Origin: Ehretia macrophylla
Taxonomy: Eukaryota > Streptophyta > Magnoliopsida > Boraginales > Ehretiaceae
Direction of reading: 5' to 3'
NCBI GenBank assembly: GCA_037974665.1
Contig: CM075783.1
Span: forward strand, 45,841,318-45,905,317
Length of the DNA: 64,000 nt
The translations under genes and the position numbers were made by a program. Below, one piece after another: positions 33,998 through 44,320 of the stretch; within the stretch, counting starts at the first letter, position 1; each line of letters starts with the position of its first letter. Below the pieces are notes generated by a model. The model was not told the DNA's origin, did no database searches, and was given only the letters and a program-made list of their open reading frames with translations.

Positions 33998-36679
33998 TCA
34001 AGCTGCACACACCACAAGCACAGGCGTAGGCTGAATCTGCACATGACTTGCTTGGCAATCTTGGCTTGGTTCGCGTTCATGATCAGCTGCAAAATCCACG
34101 CAGTTTTGGCTCTCAACATCTTCTTCTTCTTCTTCATCCTTTTTTTCCTCCACAGTAACAACCTGATCACCATGGCTGCCACCTTTGTGAGAATGATCAA
34201 GCGGGTGCACATCAGAGTTTGGTAACATTACGATGTTGATTACATGTTCTGGCAACTTTTTCTCCACCACAACTTCTTCTTCTTCTTGTTTAGCATTTCT
34301 ATAGATTGCGTACAACAACATTTGAAGCATTCCTAGGAAAAATCCCAAAACGTTTGGGAGCTGCCACAAAATCAGACAAAACACAAAAGAAATTGTTAGC
34401 AATTAGACTAGAGATGATGCCTATGTATATGGTTTGTCACTAGATGGTTCGGCTACATAGGCCCTACTCACTTCAAATATTTTTTGAATTATATGTGTAT
34501 TGTAAATGTATATTTAGGTTAAAAAATAAATTTAACCTCTAGGAAAAAAATTTATATGTATATAAATGTCCAGTTGTGTGATTTTAAATCTTATTCAACA
34601 AAAATCCAGAATCACCCCGGTCTGCTATACGGTTTCATGATTTTTTTTTTTTTTGACTTACTATAATACATAAATATTTTTGTAGTAAATCAATACTTAT
34701 TCCATTAACTATATGTTTGTGATTTATGATATGAATTTTTTTCGCTTACCGCGATACATAAATCTTTTTGTAGTAAACCATAGCCAAACCACATGATTGC
34801 ACTCAATGTGAGGAAGAAAGACAAGTTGAATGGCATGAACTCTACACTTCGTGTTCGGATGACTTGAAACTGTGAAAAAAAAAAAAAAAAAAAAAGAGCT
34901 TAACAATTTGTATTCATAATATCATCAAGATATATCTATTTTGAAGTCTTTTCAGTAATAAATTTCTTACCACAATGCTTAGAGGTGCTGCAAAAACACA
35001 AGTAGATATAGCAACACAAATCCATCCAACAACTTCGACACGAACTGAGCCTTTCAAAGGAAAATATGTGAGGAGAAAAATCATTGAGAATAGCCCCACG
35101 TTCAAGGAAGCTAACAACTTCGCTGTATCATTCTGTTGATCAAATATATAATCGGGTGACATAAAGCATTATCTTTTAAAAAAATACGTGTTCTATTAAT
35201 AAAATATTGATCAGGTGTTTAAAGTAGTTCACCTGGCCTTCTTTGATGCGTAAAGAAGGTAAACAAAGATGTAAGTCGTCTCGATTATGCATCCGAAGGA
35301 GTTGATAGAGATTAGCAGAAGTGCATTGATCTTGAGGAAGGCATAGTACATCCAAAGCATGGCAGAAAATAGTGCAACAACATAAGGTAGGGATTGAAAA
35401 CCCAATGTTGATTTTTCTTTATAAATTCGAATAAATGTTGGTCTGCCACAAAATCAAATACAAAATCATTAGCATATTAATTACTTCCATCAAATCATAT
35501 AATAAGCAAATACTGATCATAAGGGATATATTATTCCTCATCTAAAATGTTTACGTTCACGTGCGAGGCTGAAAAAACAATATGCATGCCTCATCAAATA
35601 CATACATAATTAACCAATAGAAAAAGGGCATTTATGATGAGAAGAAGCAAAGAAGATGAGGCTACTTACAGTGGAGCAAAGTAGACGAATATCGAAATGA
35701 TGTTGCCTGAAACATAAAGATCATAATGAAAGAGTCAGTTCATGCTTATAAAACGTAGAATTCTCTTCTATATGTATGGAACGATATTGTCGAACTGAAC
35801 CTCAACCTACAAATGTAGATAAAAATTAATGGCATAAATGTTAGTTTGATCATGCAAAACGTTTCAGAGTGCATATCTAATAAAACTTATGCGGCCTATT
35901 AAGGCTCCATTTGTTTGCTGTGAAATATTTTTCTTAAAAATTGGTTAATTGAAAAATGTTTTTCAGTCAAATATTACGGCTAGTACAAATTTTGAGAAAA
36001 TATTTTCATATCATTTGGGAGAAGAAAATATTTTTTGAAACTCACCCACCCCTACCTCCCTGCCTTACTTCCTACCCTCCCACCCCCTCACCACTTACCC
36101 CCACCTCCCACCCTCACTGTTAATATATATATTATGTGTATATATTTTTTTTATAAAATCTAATGTCGGAAAATATTTTTCATTATACATCCAAACACTA
36201 GAAAATATTTTTCAGTATTCTATTTTCCATGAAAATATTTTTTCCCATCAAGTTATTTTATGGCAAACAAACGGATCCCATGAAAATATTTTATTTTCTA
36301 GAAAAATATTTTCCAAGAAAAATATTTTCTGAGGAAAATATTTTCCACAAGCAAATTATTTATGGCAAACAAATGGAGCCTGAGTGTGAAGCCAAAATAT
36401 GTAAATTTTGCTTTGTATTTGATCATATGTCTCGAAGTTTGACACCAAAAGGCTTAATTCCAAGACAGTTTTCCAAAATAAAAAGTGTGAAGTTCATTGC
36501 AAGTAGAAGACGACATAATATGGCAAGTAATTTGCATGACTGATAACACAATTTTGAAGCTGGTGATTCTTTTTCACTAGCAAGAAAATAAGTGGAAAAA
36601 GACAAAGAACATGGTGAAAATATTGACCTAAGATGCCGAAAGTAAAGGCCCAAGGGTGGTGAAGGTCAAAGATAGCCAT
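33998..36679 (-). CDS. SWEET: SWEET sugar transporter (clade III-like), one-base frame anomaly
   Basis: Six exons, read on the minus strand: 36679-36628, 35706-35670, 35442-35233, 35132-34971, 34869-34750 and 34360-33998 (about 314 aa). SWEETs are seven-helix bidirectional sugar carriers made of two MtN3/saliva triple-helix bundles; clade III members mainly move sucrose. Exon 1 gives [18 protein letters not shown], and exons 2-3 give [33 protein letters not shown] and [17 protein letters not shown]. Exon 4 holds [11 protein letters not shown] and [10 protein letters not shown], exon 5 [19 protein letters not shown], and exon 6 [22 protein letters not shown]. The long acidic cytosolic tail contains [15 protein letters not shown]. 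All canonical junctions keep frame except exon 3/exon 4, where one base is missing at about 35128-35129; a GC-AG donor four bases upstream would restore it. A hAT-like MITE sits in intron 1. Function is therefore uncertain. Confidence 0.87.
34657..34693 (-). repeat. Partial duplicate of SWEET exon 5 end within intron 5
   Basis: This 37-base stretch matches 34745-34781 (the 3' end of exon 5 plus its GTAAG donor) at about 31 positions by eye. Both are preceded on the plus strand by T-rich sequence. It looks like a decayed local tandem duplication containing a second potential donor site. Confidence 0.6.
35902..36381. mobile_element. hAT-like MITE in SWEET intron 1
   Basis: A 17-base terminal inverted repeat, AGGCTCCATTTGTTTGC, occurs perfectly at both ends. 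The interior is rich in repeats of the type gaaaatattttc, and a near copy of the right terminus lies inside at about 36259-36275. The termini are typical of hAT-type plant MITEs. No 8-bp target duplication is evident, so the exact ends are provisional. Confidence 0.6.
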
Positions 36680-37053
36680 CTTCCTTATGATGTAAAGAAA
36701 GTGAAGCCTCTCTAAATGAAGCTGCAAGCAAGGTCTCTAATGGAATTAAAACCCTCACTCCAACCCTTAACCTATTAACCAAAATGTCATGCAAATGCTG
36801 AATGCAAAATGAGAGTTAATGCCAACTATTTATATAGGAGGAGAAGAAGAGTGTGATGAGCCCATTGAACTCATCTTTGTTGCATGACAAGTGGAATCAT
36901 AGTAGGTGGCGTACGACAAAATCATTCACCAAACTAAATTTTCTTAGCCTCACTTGCCCTTCCATTCGCGTGCATTGAGTTTTTTTTTTTTCCCCTTCTT
37001 CTTTCTTTTTGGCATAGTAGAAGGCCTCGAGGCTGAAACCGTCATCATGGAAT

Positions 37054-37310
37054 TCTATCTTAAAATCAATTGGTGTCAAGTAGAGTAACTTAAAATTTTA
37101 TATGGTCGATTTAGAGTTTATAATTTTTATATGTAGAGGAATGTATATTTTAATACCTCCTTCGCGTGTGACCTAGTTAGAATCGAGAGTTGACGTTGAA
37201 GTTCACAAGTCAGCGAGAGTGAAATAAACAACAAATAGGACTCACACATAGATTGATATGACTGGAATAGAGTCTCAACTATAATATCATGTTGAGAAAC
37301 ATAAAGTTCT
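37054..37310. repeat. Second copy of the TRIM-like dispersed repeat
   Basis: Shares with 8104-8580 the sequence type 'ctatcttaaaatcaattggtgtcaagtagagtaacttaaaattttatatggtc' (shown only in pieces: ctatcttaaaatcaattg, gtcaagtagagtaac) and ends near aatatcatgttgagaa, comparable to gatgccatgttaagaa in the first copy. Confidence 0.5.
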
Positions 37311-38829
37311 ATCCGAACTCATAACCTTAATTTGACTACAATAAATAATTACGTACTTAATCATCTCAATCAATTCTTAGGTTTCGAGTAGATTAAGTTG
37401 CCACAATCAATTGTGTGAAATCTGGCAATGTAACAATAAAATTAGTCTCCTAAGTTATATGGTACGGGAAAAAAAATTCATTCTCATTGAACCACACCAC
37501 ATTCATGTATTGTCAGACTTGAAATGTACAATATAGAAGTACATCAAAAGCTACAGAAGATATTTTACCAAAGAAAAAAAAGAAAAAAGCTACAGAAGAT
37601 ATTAAATTAATGATTGTCCAGATATATCTGGTTCGTTCTAAGGTCAAGCCTAAGTTCAGAAAAATTTCTGGACCCTTCTCAAGATTTAGGACCCAATTTT
37701 CGAATTCGAGAACCACAATCTCTAGGGTCCGTTAATTTAGAAGATGTCAATCATAACCCTAATAATGCATTTGATGGAATTTGTCCTATTTTGTATTTGT
37801 ACTTCCGAATGAAAATGATTTTGAAGAATGAAGTGAAGCAATTAAGTAACAACTAATTGTAAACTGTAAATTAAAATCAGGATTTCAAACTTATGTTCGC
37901 TAATCATCACACGTATTATGCTACGAATGAAAATGCACGCAACTTGAACAAGGGTGGTGTTGATTAATTCTTGTGACGCCGAAATTTTACGTTACAGGCA
38001 CAATACCATTAAATCATCAAGCTTTTCCTGCTAAAAGCCTGGTTTCACGTGACATTCTCCTTAGAACCCTTCTAGCCGTTTTTTTCTCTAAAATCGCAAA
38101 AAAACACGCACCCTCTGAATCATCACCCTCTAATTTGTCAGTTATGGCACCGTTCTCTTGCTATACACGCATCTAATTTATTCTGTTAGTTAATTTGTTT
38201 GGTAGCATCCTTCCATGAAATGGTATGATTGTAAAGCGTTGAAAGTGTTATTTTTTATTTAAAAATGGAGACGTAAACTAATTTTACATCATTTTTAAAT
38301 TATTCTTATATTTTTTAAGAATTAATTTCGAAATTTTTTGTGCTCTTAAAGTGAGAATCATACCACTGAAAAGCGTTCAAAGTTGAGGGGATGTGCGGTG
38401 TGCCATTTCTTCTTCCCGAAGCAGAATTTGAGCAGTTATGTATGGAACTAGGACAAAAAAAGAAATGACATCTTCTCAATTATGGTGTTGTTGTATCTTG
38501 TTTCTGTTAGAAGCTTGATGATCAATATGTATGTGAATGCTAGGTGGAGACCCCTAGAGACTGCCAGATGATACATAGAAACAAATGCTGTCAACGAAAA
38601 TCTCAGTTAAATACTGAGCTTTTCTGATGTGGTTTCCACTAAACGATCCCACTTCTTTTCAGGGATTGTGCAATGTATAAACAAATATGTATACTATAAA
38701 AGACTGTGTTAGAATTCTTAGCATTCCTATCCAAGTGACAAGTGTAATTTTAGGTAACCCTACGGGATTACTCTCGTGATACATTTCGGATCAGAATGAG
38801 ATACTTGTTCAAATCTTGAATTTAAATCA

Positions 38830-39338
38830 GAGTAAATTGATTGACACCTCTCTGTGTTTTGCTCGAAATACTTATTCACTTCTTGTGTTTTTAAAATAGG
38901 CTCATTACCCCCCTGTGATTTTCGGAATGTAGCTGACCGCCCCCTCCGTTAGAAAAACCGTCTAATTTAACAGCAATTGCAACACACGCACTTAAAATGC
39001 GATTTTTTTATGCTTTTGGTTTAAATAAATTCGTTGTTGGACAAAAATACCCTTTTAGTAAATTGTTTGTCGCCCCCCTGTATTTTTTTTGAAATACTCA
39101 TTCACCCCCTGTGTTTTTAAAATATGCTCATTACCCCCCTGTATTTTTTCAATTTTAACTTTATATAAGGGTTTAACGATCAATTAACTAATTTGGTAAC
39201 GTTTGTTAACGGAATAAGAGATTTTGGGTGCGTTAACTTAATCGAAAAAATACAGGAGGGTAATGAGCCTATTTTAAAAACACAGGGGGTGAATGAGTAT
39301 TTCGGGCAAAACACAGAGGGGCGGCAAGCAATTTACTC
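38830..39338. mobile_element. Mutator-like MITE, 10/11-bp duplication, long inverted ends
   Basis: Flanked by atttaaatca(g) at 38820-38830 and 39339-39349. The ends read inward as GAGTAAATTG and continue for about 90 bp as imperfect inverted repeats (ctgtgttttgc-cgaaatac, attcac-ccctgtgttttta, gctcattaccc-cctgt). The centre is unrelated and encodes no transposase. Duplication length and long termini fit the Mutator superfamily. One base of the duplication is ambiguous because the terminus also begins with G. Confidence 0.82.
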
Positions 39339-39844
39339 ATTTAAATCAGTCAAAAACTTATTTTTTTTTAGACAAATTTAAATACATCTTATGAGTATCT
39401 AACTAATTCCGATCATATTTCTCCGAACAAAATGTGGGCTAAAAAGCTTTCCATAAATATTGTCGTCATAAAGAAAAAAAGTGTAAATTTAGGTGATTTG
39501 CGTCGGGCATGGGTAAATATTTCGTTATCGAAGTTATAACATTTAATATGACGTCGATATGTATAGCATTTGTCAATGTCAAGCAAATAATTGATCTCAT
39601 CATGATAACTTTAACTTTCATGATTGAAAGATGTTATCAATCCATGCAGATTTAAATATAATTAGTTGTAAGATAAGCGTTGAAGCGCAGATTTGATGTA
39701 TGTGGTAATGAAGAGCTGCTGTGGAGCCCTAATCATAAAACATAGGACATGTGGCTTGATCAATCACCATGATCATTTAATTTGGTACACATTCCTCTTC
39801 ACATAATTTATTTATTTTGTCCTATGAAAAGTGAAAACAACATT

Positions 39845-40328
39845 ATTGAATAATACATGTGTTTTGTGTGGCCTGACTTCAGAGTATAGAGACCACCTTT
39901 TTTTTGGTTGTAAAATGAGTAGAAGACTGTGAGAGCATGACTTTCGATTATTTGGTATACCTTGTCGTTTGCCGGTGTGGGAGAGTATTGGGGAATGGAG
40001 TAAAAGATACTGTAGTGGAGAGGATTTACAGCCTACATTAATTAGGCTATTTTTCTGTGTTACTGTTTATACTATTTGGAGGGAGTGGAATCATAGAATG
40101 TACAAGCATGAGTTTAAATCCGAAGGGCATATAAGGAAGGAGATCGAGCAATTTGTAAAGTGGAAACTCTATGGGGGGGAAAAAGTTTAGAAGAAATGGT
40201 ATTAATAGATAGATTAGTACTAACTGGAACATTGAGGATATATTGTTGTAATTAGTTGGGGGTTTCCTTATAATTGAGCTGAGTTGATATCAATGAATAT
40301 ACTTACTTATTTAGGAAAAAAAAAAAAT
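39845..40328 (+). pseudogene. 5'-truncated LINE, RT C-terminal zinc-finger region and tail
   Basis: Translation from 39858 gives CVLCGLTSEYRDHLFFGC, the CxxC...H...C motif of the zinc-binding region at the C-terminus of plant L1-type reverse transcriptases (zf-RVT). After one TGA stop, LPVWESIGEW, LFFCVTVYTIWREWNHRM and IEQFVKWKL follow, ending at 40190. A tail containing ttgatatcaatgaatatac and an A-run (about 40316-40327) follows, as in LINE 3' ends. The upstream portion of the element is missing. No target duplication was found. Confidence 0.75.
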
Positions 40329-40732
40329 CAATCAAGTACTTTTCATGGTGTACTAACATGCATGGTCACTTCAATTGAGTGACCTCGTGCGGGATATTAG
40401 GGTTGTACAATATTTTGTTAACGTTGATCCTCTCAAATTGCCACAAATGGTGAACAGCTGAGGAATTGAAATGAGACCATAACGAGGATGTTGAGGAATT
40501 TGGAAAGGTTAAGCAGCTATGGCTGCTTCTATTTGTTGTTCAATTAATTATGACCACTCTATAAATGTACACGTTCAAAATTTTTGTTCTAGACCATGTC
40601 GATGTGTGTTCGGACAAGGACACACCAAAGTAGCAAAGATAATACAAGGTTTCACCTATGATTTACGACTACGATCACGTCTCTGACAATATTATTACTC
40701 AATGATGATTACTACTTTAGTTTTATGGAAAA

Positions 40733-40996
40733 TTCTTCTATGAGGCATGTGGCAAATCTGTCACAGTCAAATGTTAAGTTGTTATGTCATAAAACTAATC
40801 TACATTAGTCTGTATCGTACAGATATATTATATCAAAATGTCTGAAATTTCTCTTTTTACTAATTTGACCTTACAGAGTTTTAAATAAATTACTATAATG
40901 TCCCCACTTATGATAATTGGTTAAAATTTATCAACTAATTGAATCACTTTTTGTCTATGTGCATGTGACAAATTTGCCACATGCCTCATAGAAGAA
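40733..40996. mobile_element. Small inverted-repeat (MITE-like) element
   Basis: The left end ttcttctatgaggcatgtgg and the right end, read in reverse, share about 32 bases with few mismatches (…caaatctgtcac versus caaatttgtcac). The centre is AT-rich and non-coding. No convincing target duplication, so the superfamily is undetermined. Confidence 0.6.
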
Positions 40997-41692
40997 GAAC
41001 CCTAGTTTTATACATGGAGGCTAAACTCTTGCCTCTGATTACAACTTTCTAGATTGACAAAACATTGTATAGGAAAAGCTCTCAGGCTCCAACCCACCAG
41101 ACCAAGGGTTGATTTAAAATTTTTATTCAATGAGAGGCAAAAAAATATATAATTTAAAACTCATATACAAATAATTTCTCAGGAGAGGGTACATTAATAT
41201 ATTTCAGACTAAAAATATTTTAAAAATAAACTTATTTTTGAAAAAAAAAATTTGGGTGAATAGGATGCAACCCCTATTCACTTTTAAATGTCTCTACCCT
41301 TGCACCCACGACCCTATAGTGTGTGGCGTCTGACAAATAAAAATTCATATTTATAGAAAACTACTGCTAATCTACTCTAATTGAATTTAAACTTGAAACT
41401 TGAGCCAAAAACCTAATAATTTGGTTGGCAACTAGCTAAACATCTCCGTATATGGAACTTCTTGTATAACGTGTAATCAAGAGAGCTTAAATTGTGCCAC
41501 CATCTTAGCAAATCGCGAGTTATTTCCGTGCGAGACACCCCAAAGATTTTCTTTGGTTGGAAGATTACATTATTAAGCAATGACAAGAATTGTGGGAACA
41601 ATTAGTTGAAGTGGAAGTAATTTGAGTCAGCCTAGAAATATTATCAAACTGTTCAATGCAATCATTAATGTCTATGACTATAAGGAGGGAGA

Positions 41693-41717
41693 GGGGGGGG
41701 GGGGGGGGGGGGGGGGG
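41693..41717. repeat. Poly(G) tract of 25 bases
   Basis: Twenty-five consecutive G, followed by tggggcggg. A very rare homopolymer in an AT-rich plant region, with G-quadruplex potential. The short glycine-rich frame across it is not a gene. Confidence 0.9.
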
Positions 41718-42403
41718 TGGGGCGGGATGAGTGGGTGTGCGGCGTATCGCGGGGGGTGTGTTTCATGTACGCAAGTAATTATATGTAGTGCGTTGATATA
41801 TATCACGATAAGAAAATGATAATTTGGCCATTAGGGTTTCCGAAAAAACTCGAACAATAATGTTCCATAAATGTTGGGACAGCTGGCGCGGAGTTGTACT
41901 AGATTAAAACTGTGTCAATTTGCAAGCAATATATATGTGCAATTTTTTGTAATTTTGGTATAGGTTGTCATTTTTGAGTTGATGTTCTTGATATATATCA
42001 ATTGAAAGCAAAGTGTCCAATTCAAGTAATGTTTTATATGGATTGGATTAATAATATATAACCGAATGAATTCAAACTTTTGCATAAAACTTGGTGTATT
42101 ATGGTACTACAAGTTTTGCATAATTGAAGTTATATATAGTTATATAACCGAAACATAAGAATATATAAGAGTACTCTTTGCATTATAATATAATAAAAAA
42201 AGGAACTCGAACTTGAACTCGATAACAAAATAACTATCTCATATAAAAAAGAACGAAAATAAATAGTGCATTTAGGTGATTTCCATATCATATTGGAATC
42301 TCAACTAGGGTAGGAGGGACATACTATATTATTCCAATCCAGCAAATTAGACCAGGGAACTGTCAGCTCTCCTCATCTAGTCTAGTTATCCATCTAAGAG
42401 CCA

Positions 42404-42475
42404 GGATTCAATCCAACCACATGTGTCCCTACGGCTACCTTGTTAAGACTTTATTACGAGATGAACCCCGTCGAC
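42404..42475 (-). pseudogene. rrn18: Fragment of mitochondrial 18S rRNA 3' end (NUMT)
   Basis: The plus strand reads ggattcaatccaaccacatg, then tccctacggctaccttgttaa and a degraded gactt...accccgtcgac. This is the complement of the 3' end of an organellar/bacterial-type small-subunit rRNA (GTAACAAGGTAGCCGTAGGG). The terminal GGATTCAATCC form is, from memory, that of plant mitochondrial rrn18. Several substitutions and a small insertion show it is dead. It is inferred to be nuclear-integrated mitochondrial DNA. How far the insertion extends leftwards into former spacer (42290-42403) I cannot tell. Confidence 0.7.
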
Positions 42476-42992
42476 AAAAGCATTAACATTCCTAAAAAAT
42501 ACGACTTAGCGGCTATAAGAAAAAATGTCACATATCAACTATTTTTTATTTTTTATTTTTGTACAAAAACATTTTCATAATTGAAGTATGATTCTCACTT
42601 TAAGTGTGAAATGTCCTAAGATTGATTCTCAGAGTCTACATCTTCAATGATATAATATTGATTTGTAAGTCTCCCCCATATAAAAAAAAAGTTATATAAA
42701 ATAACAAGGGTCTATTTATAGGAGTTCTTTTCATGCTATTCTAATTGTGTAGAGATGAAATAACACTACAAGAATATTTAACAACAAAATTATAAGATTT
42801 AACTGATTTTACAAAGCCCTTCGACAAAACAGCAGAGTATTTTGGTTTGCTTGTTGCGCTATACTTTGAAGTATGTAAGTGTAGGTTCTAATTAGGCGCA
42901 GAGGTATGAAGGAAAATAATATAAATGAATTACAATTATCTCATGTGAAAAAATTAAATTGTTATTTTTTAAAGCATTATTCAAACTTACAT

Positions 42993-43000
<8 letters not shown>

Positions 43001-43044
<44 letters not shown>
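43001..43044. repeat. (TA)n microsatellite followed by poly(T)
   Basis: About 30 bases of alternating TA followed by 14 T. Confidence 0.9.
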
Positions 43045-43367
43045 GGAAAAGTACCATAATTCTCATCACGTGTCTATTGAAGGGGAATTTGATAGCATTT
43101 TTGACACATTAACAATCAAAATTCAATTGCTTGATAATTAAATTTTTGCTAGGTCACCATCGTTACGTTTCAACATTTCAAAATTATCGCATACTAACAA
43201 CTACTATTGTAAGACAAAATAACAATCCTATATGAAGAACTCAATACGAGAATCAGATAAATAAATAAAGCACATGTTTAGCATATAGAATAGATTAGAA
43301 AAGTAATCTTATGTCTCATTGAACAAAAACAGATGTACGATGAAACATATAGCCATGTCAACATCAA

Positions 43368-43439
43368 GGTTCTATGGTGTAGTGGTTAGCACTCTGGACT
43401 TTGAATCCAGCGACCTGGGTTCGACTCCCGGTAGGACCT
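43368..43439 (+). tRNA. trnQ-UUG: tRNA-Gln, anticodon TTG
   Basis: A complete 72-nt cloverleaf without intron. The acceptor stem GGTTCTA pairs with TAGGACC (43432-43438), and the discriminator is T. The D-loop region TGTAGTGGTTAGCA serves as A box. The anticodon stem CTGGA/TCCAG carries the loop CTTTGAA with anticodon TTG at 43401-43403, reading CAA. The T arm GGGTTCGACTCCC contains the B box. A run of five T (43442-43446) just downstream is a good Pol III terminator. The sequence is of the nuclear-cytosolic type, not the organellar one. It lies alone in a repeat-rich region and looks intact. Confidence 0.96.
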
Positions 43440-43441
43440 TC

Positions 43442-43446
43442 TTTTT
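43442..43446 (+). terminator. Pol III terminator of tRNA-Gln
   Basis: TTTTT three bases after the mature tRNA 3' end. Confidence 0.85.
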
Positions 43447-44133
43447 ATATCCTCTTTTTGGTAATTGGAGTAACATCAAAGCTTGTTCATGTTGGGCTGC
43501 ATATATGCTTCCTTATCTCGTTGTAAGTATAATTATTGCGATAACATATTACAATTTAATTTATCACAATCATGTAATCATCACAGTAAAATTACTAGAA
43601 GACATGCGTTACTTACCTTATGTGCAAGATGGAGCCATAATACTGATTAATTTGTTTTATATATATATATTATATACACACATAACTGAGTTAAACATAG
43701 ACGCTATGTGGGCAGTTATTTAATTTAAGTAGATAACCACTTACACATAACTTGTCAGTACTTATACTGATGACATTTCTACTTAATTTTACATGATCAA
43801 TTGGTATTCAAGTATGCTAAAATTAGACAGATCATCTTCTCAAGTTATATTTGCTAAAACTGTGTTATTATTCAAAATGTTAGTATGTTATTAGGGGATT
43901 TAAATTCAAAAACTAAGGTGTATCCTTCTCTTGCACCAGACAACTACATTGAGGCAATAAAGCTATCCTTGGCTGGTGGGCTTCAAGTAGCTGCTTTGAG
44001 GTTAAGGCTTGTTTAACAAGTCCAGGAGCAATAACCAAAGAGTCCTGGGAATTTTAGAAGTCCAAATGTATGCTCACCCACTCTTTCATTCAGTGTACAG
44101 TTTTAAGGCCCATTAAAAATAAGCTACACATGA

Positions 44134-44320
44134 CCCTTGCGCATGGCTCGAGTGGGGGAAGTGAATGTGGGTGATAGCAGGTTTGATTCCTTTCCCTGTG
44201 GTTGAGGTTCTGATCCTGATTTATTTTGTGTATCCTTGAAGTAAAACTCTACACTCGGAATTTTACCAGTTGGTTGTCGAACTCCACTAACTGAATTTCC
44301 CTTGTCATTCTAAAGATTAA
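44134..44320 (+). mobile_element. SINE, same family as 22627-22818
   Basis: Flanked by an 18-bp duplication with two mismatches (44116-44133 aaaataagctacacatga; 44321-44338 aaaataaactacatatga). The 5' half is tRNA-like, with gcgcatggctcgagtggg (A box) and gcaggtttgattcc (B box). The 3' half carries ctacactcggaattttacc, shared with the copy at 22627. Confidence 0.75.

Noticed and set aside
43319-43723. 134-codon frame across the tRNA-Gln
   Set aside because: It runs through the complete tRNA and AT-rich flanks and has no recognisable motif; chance frame.
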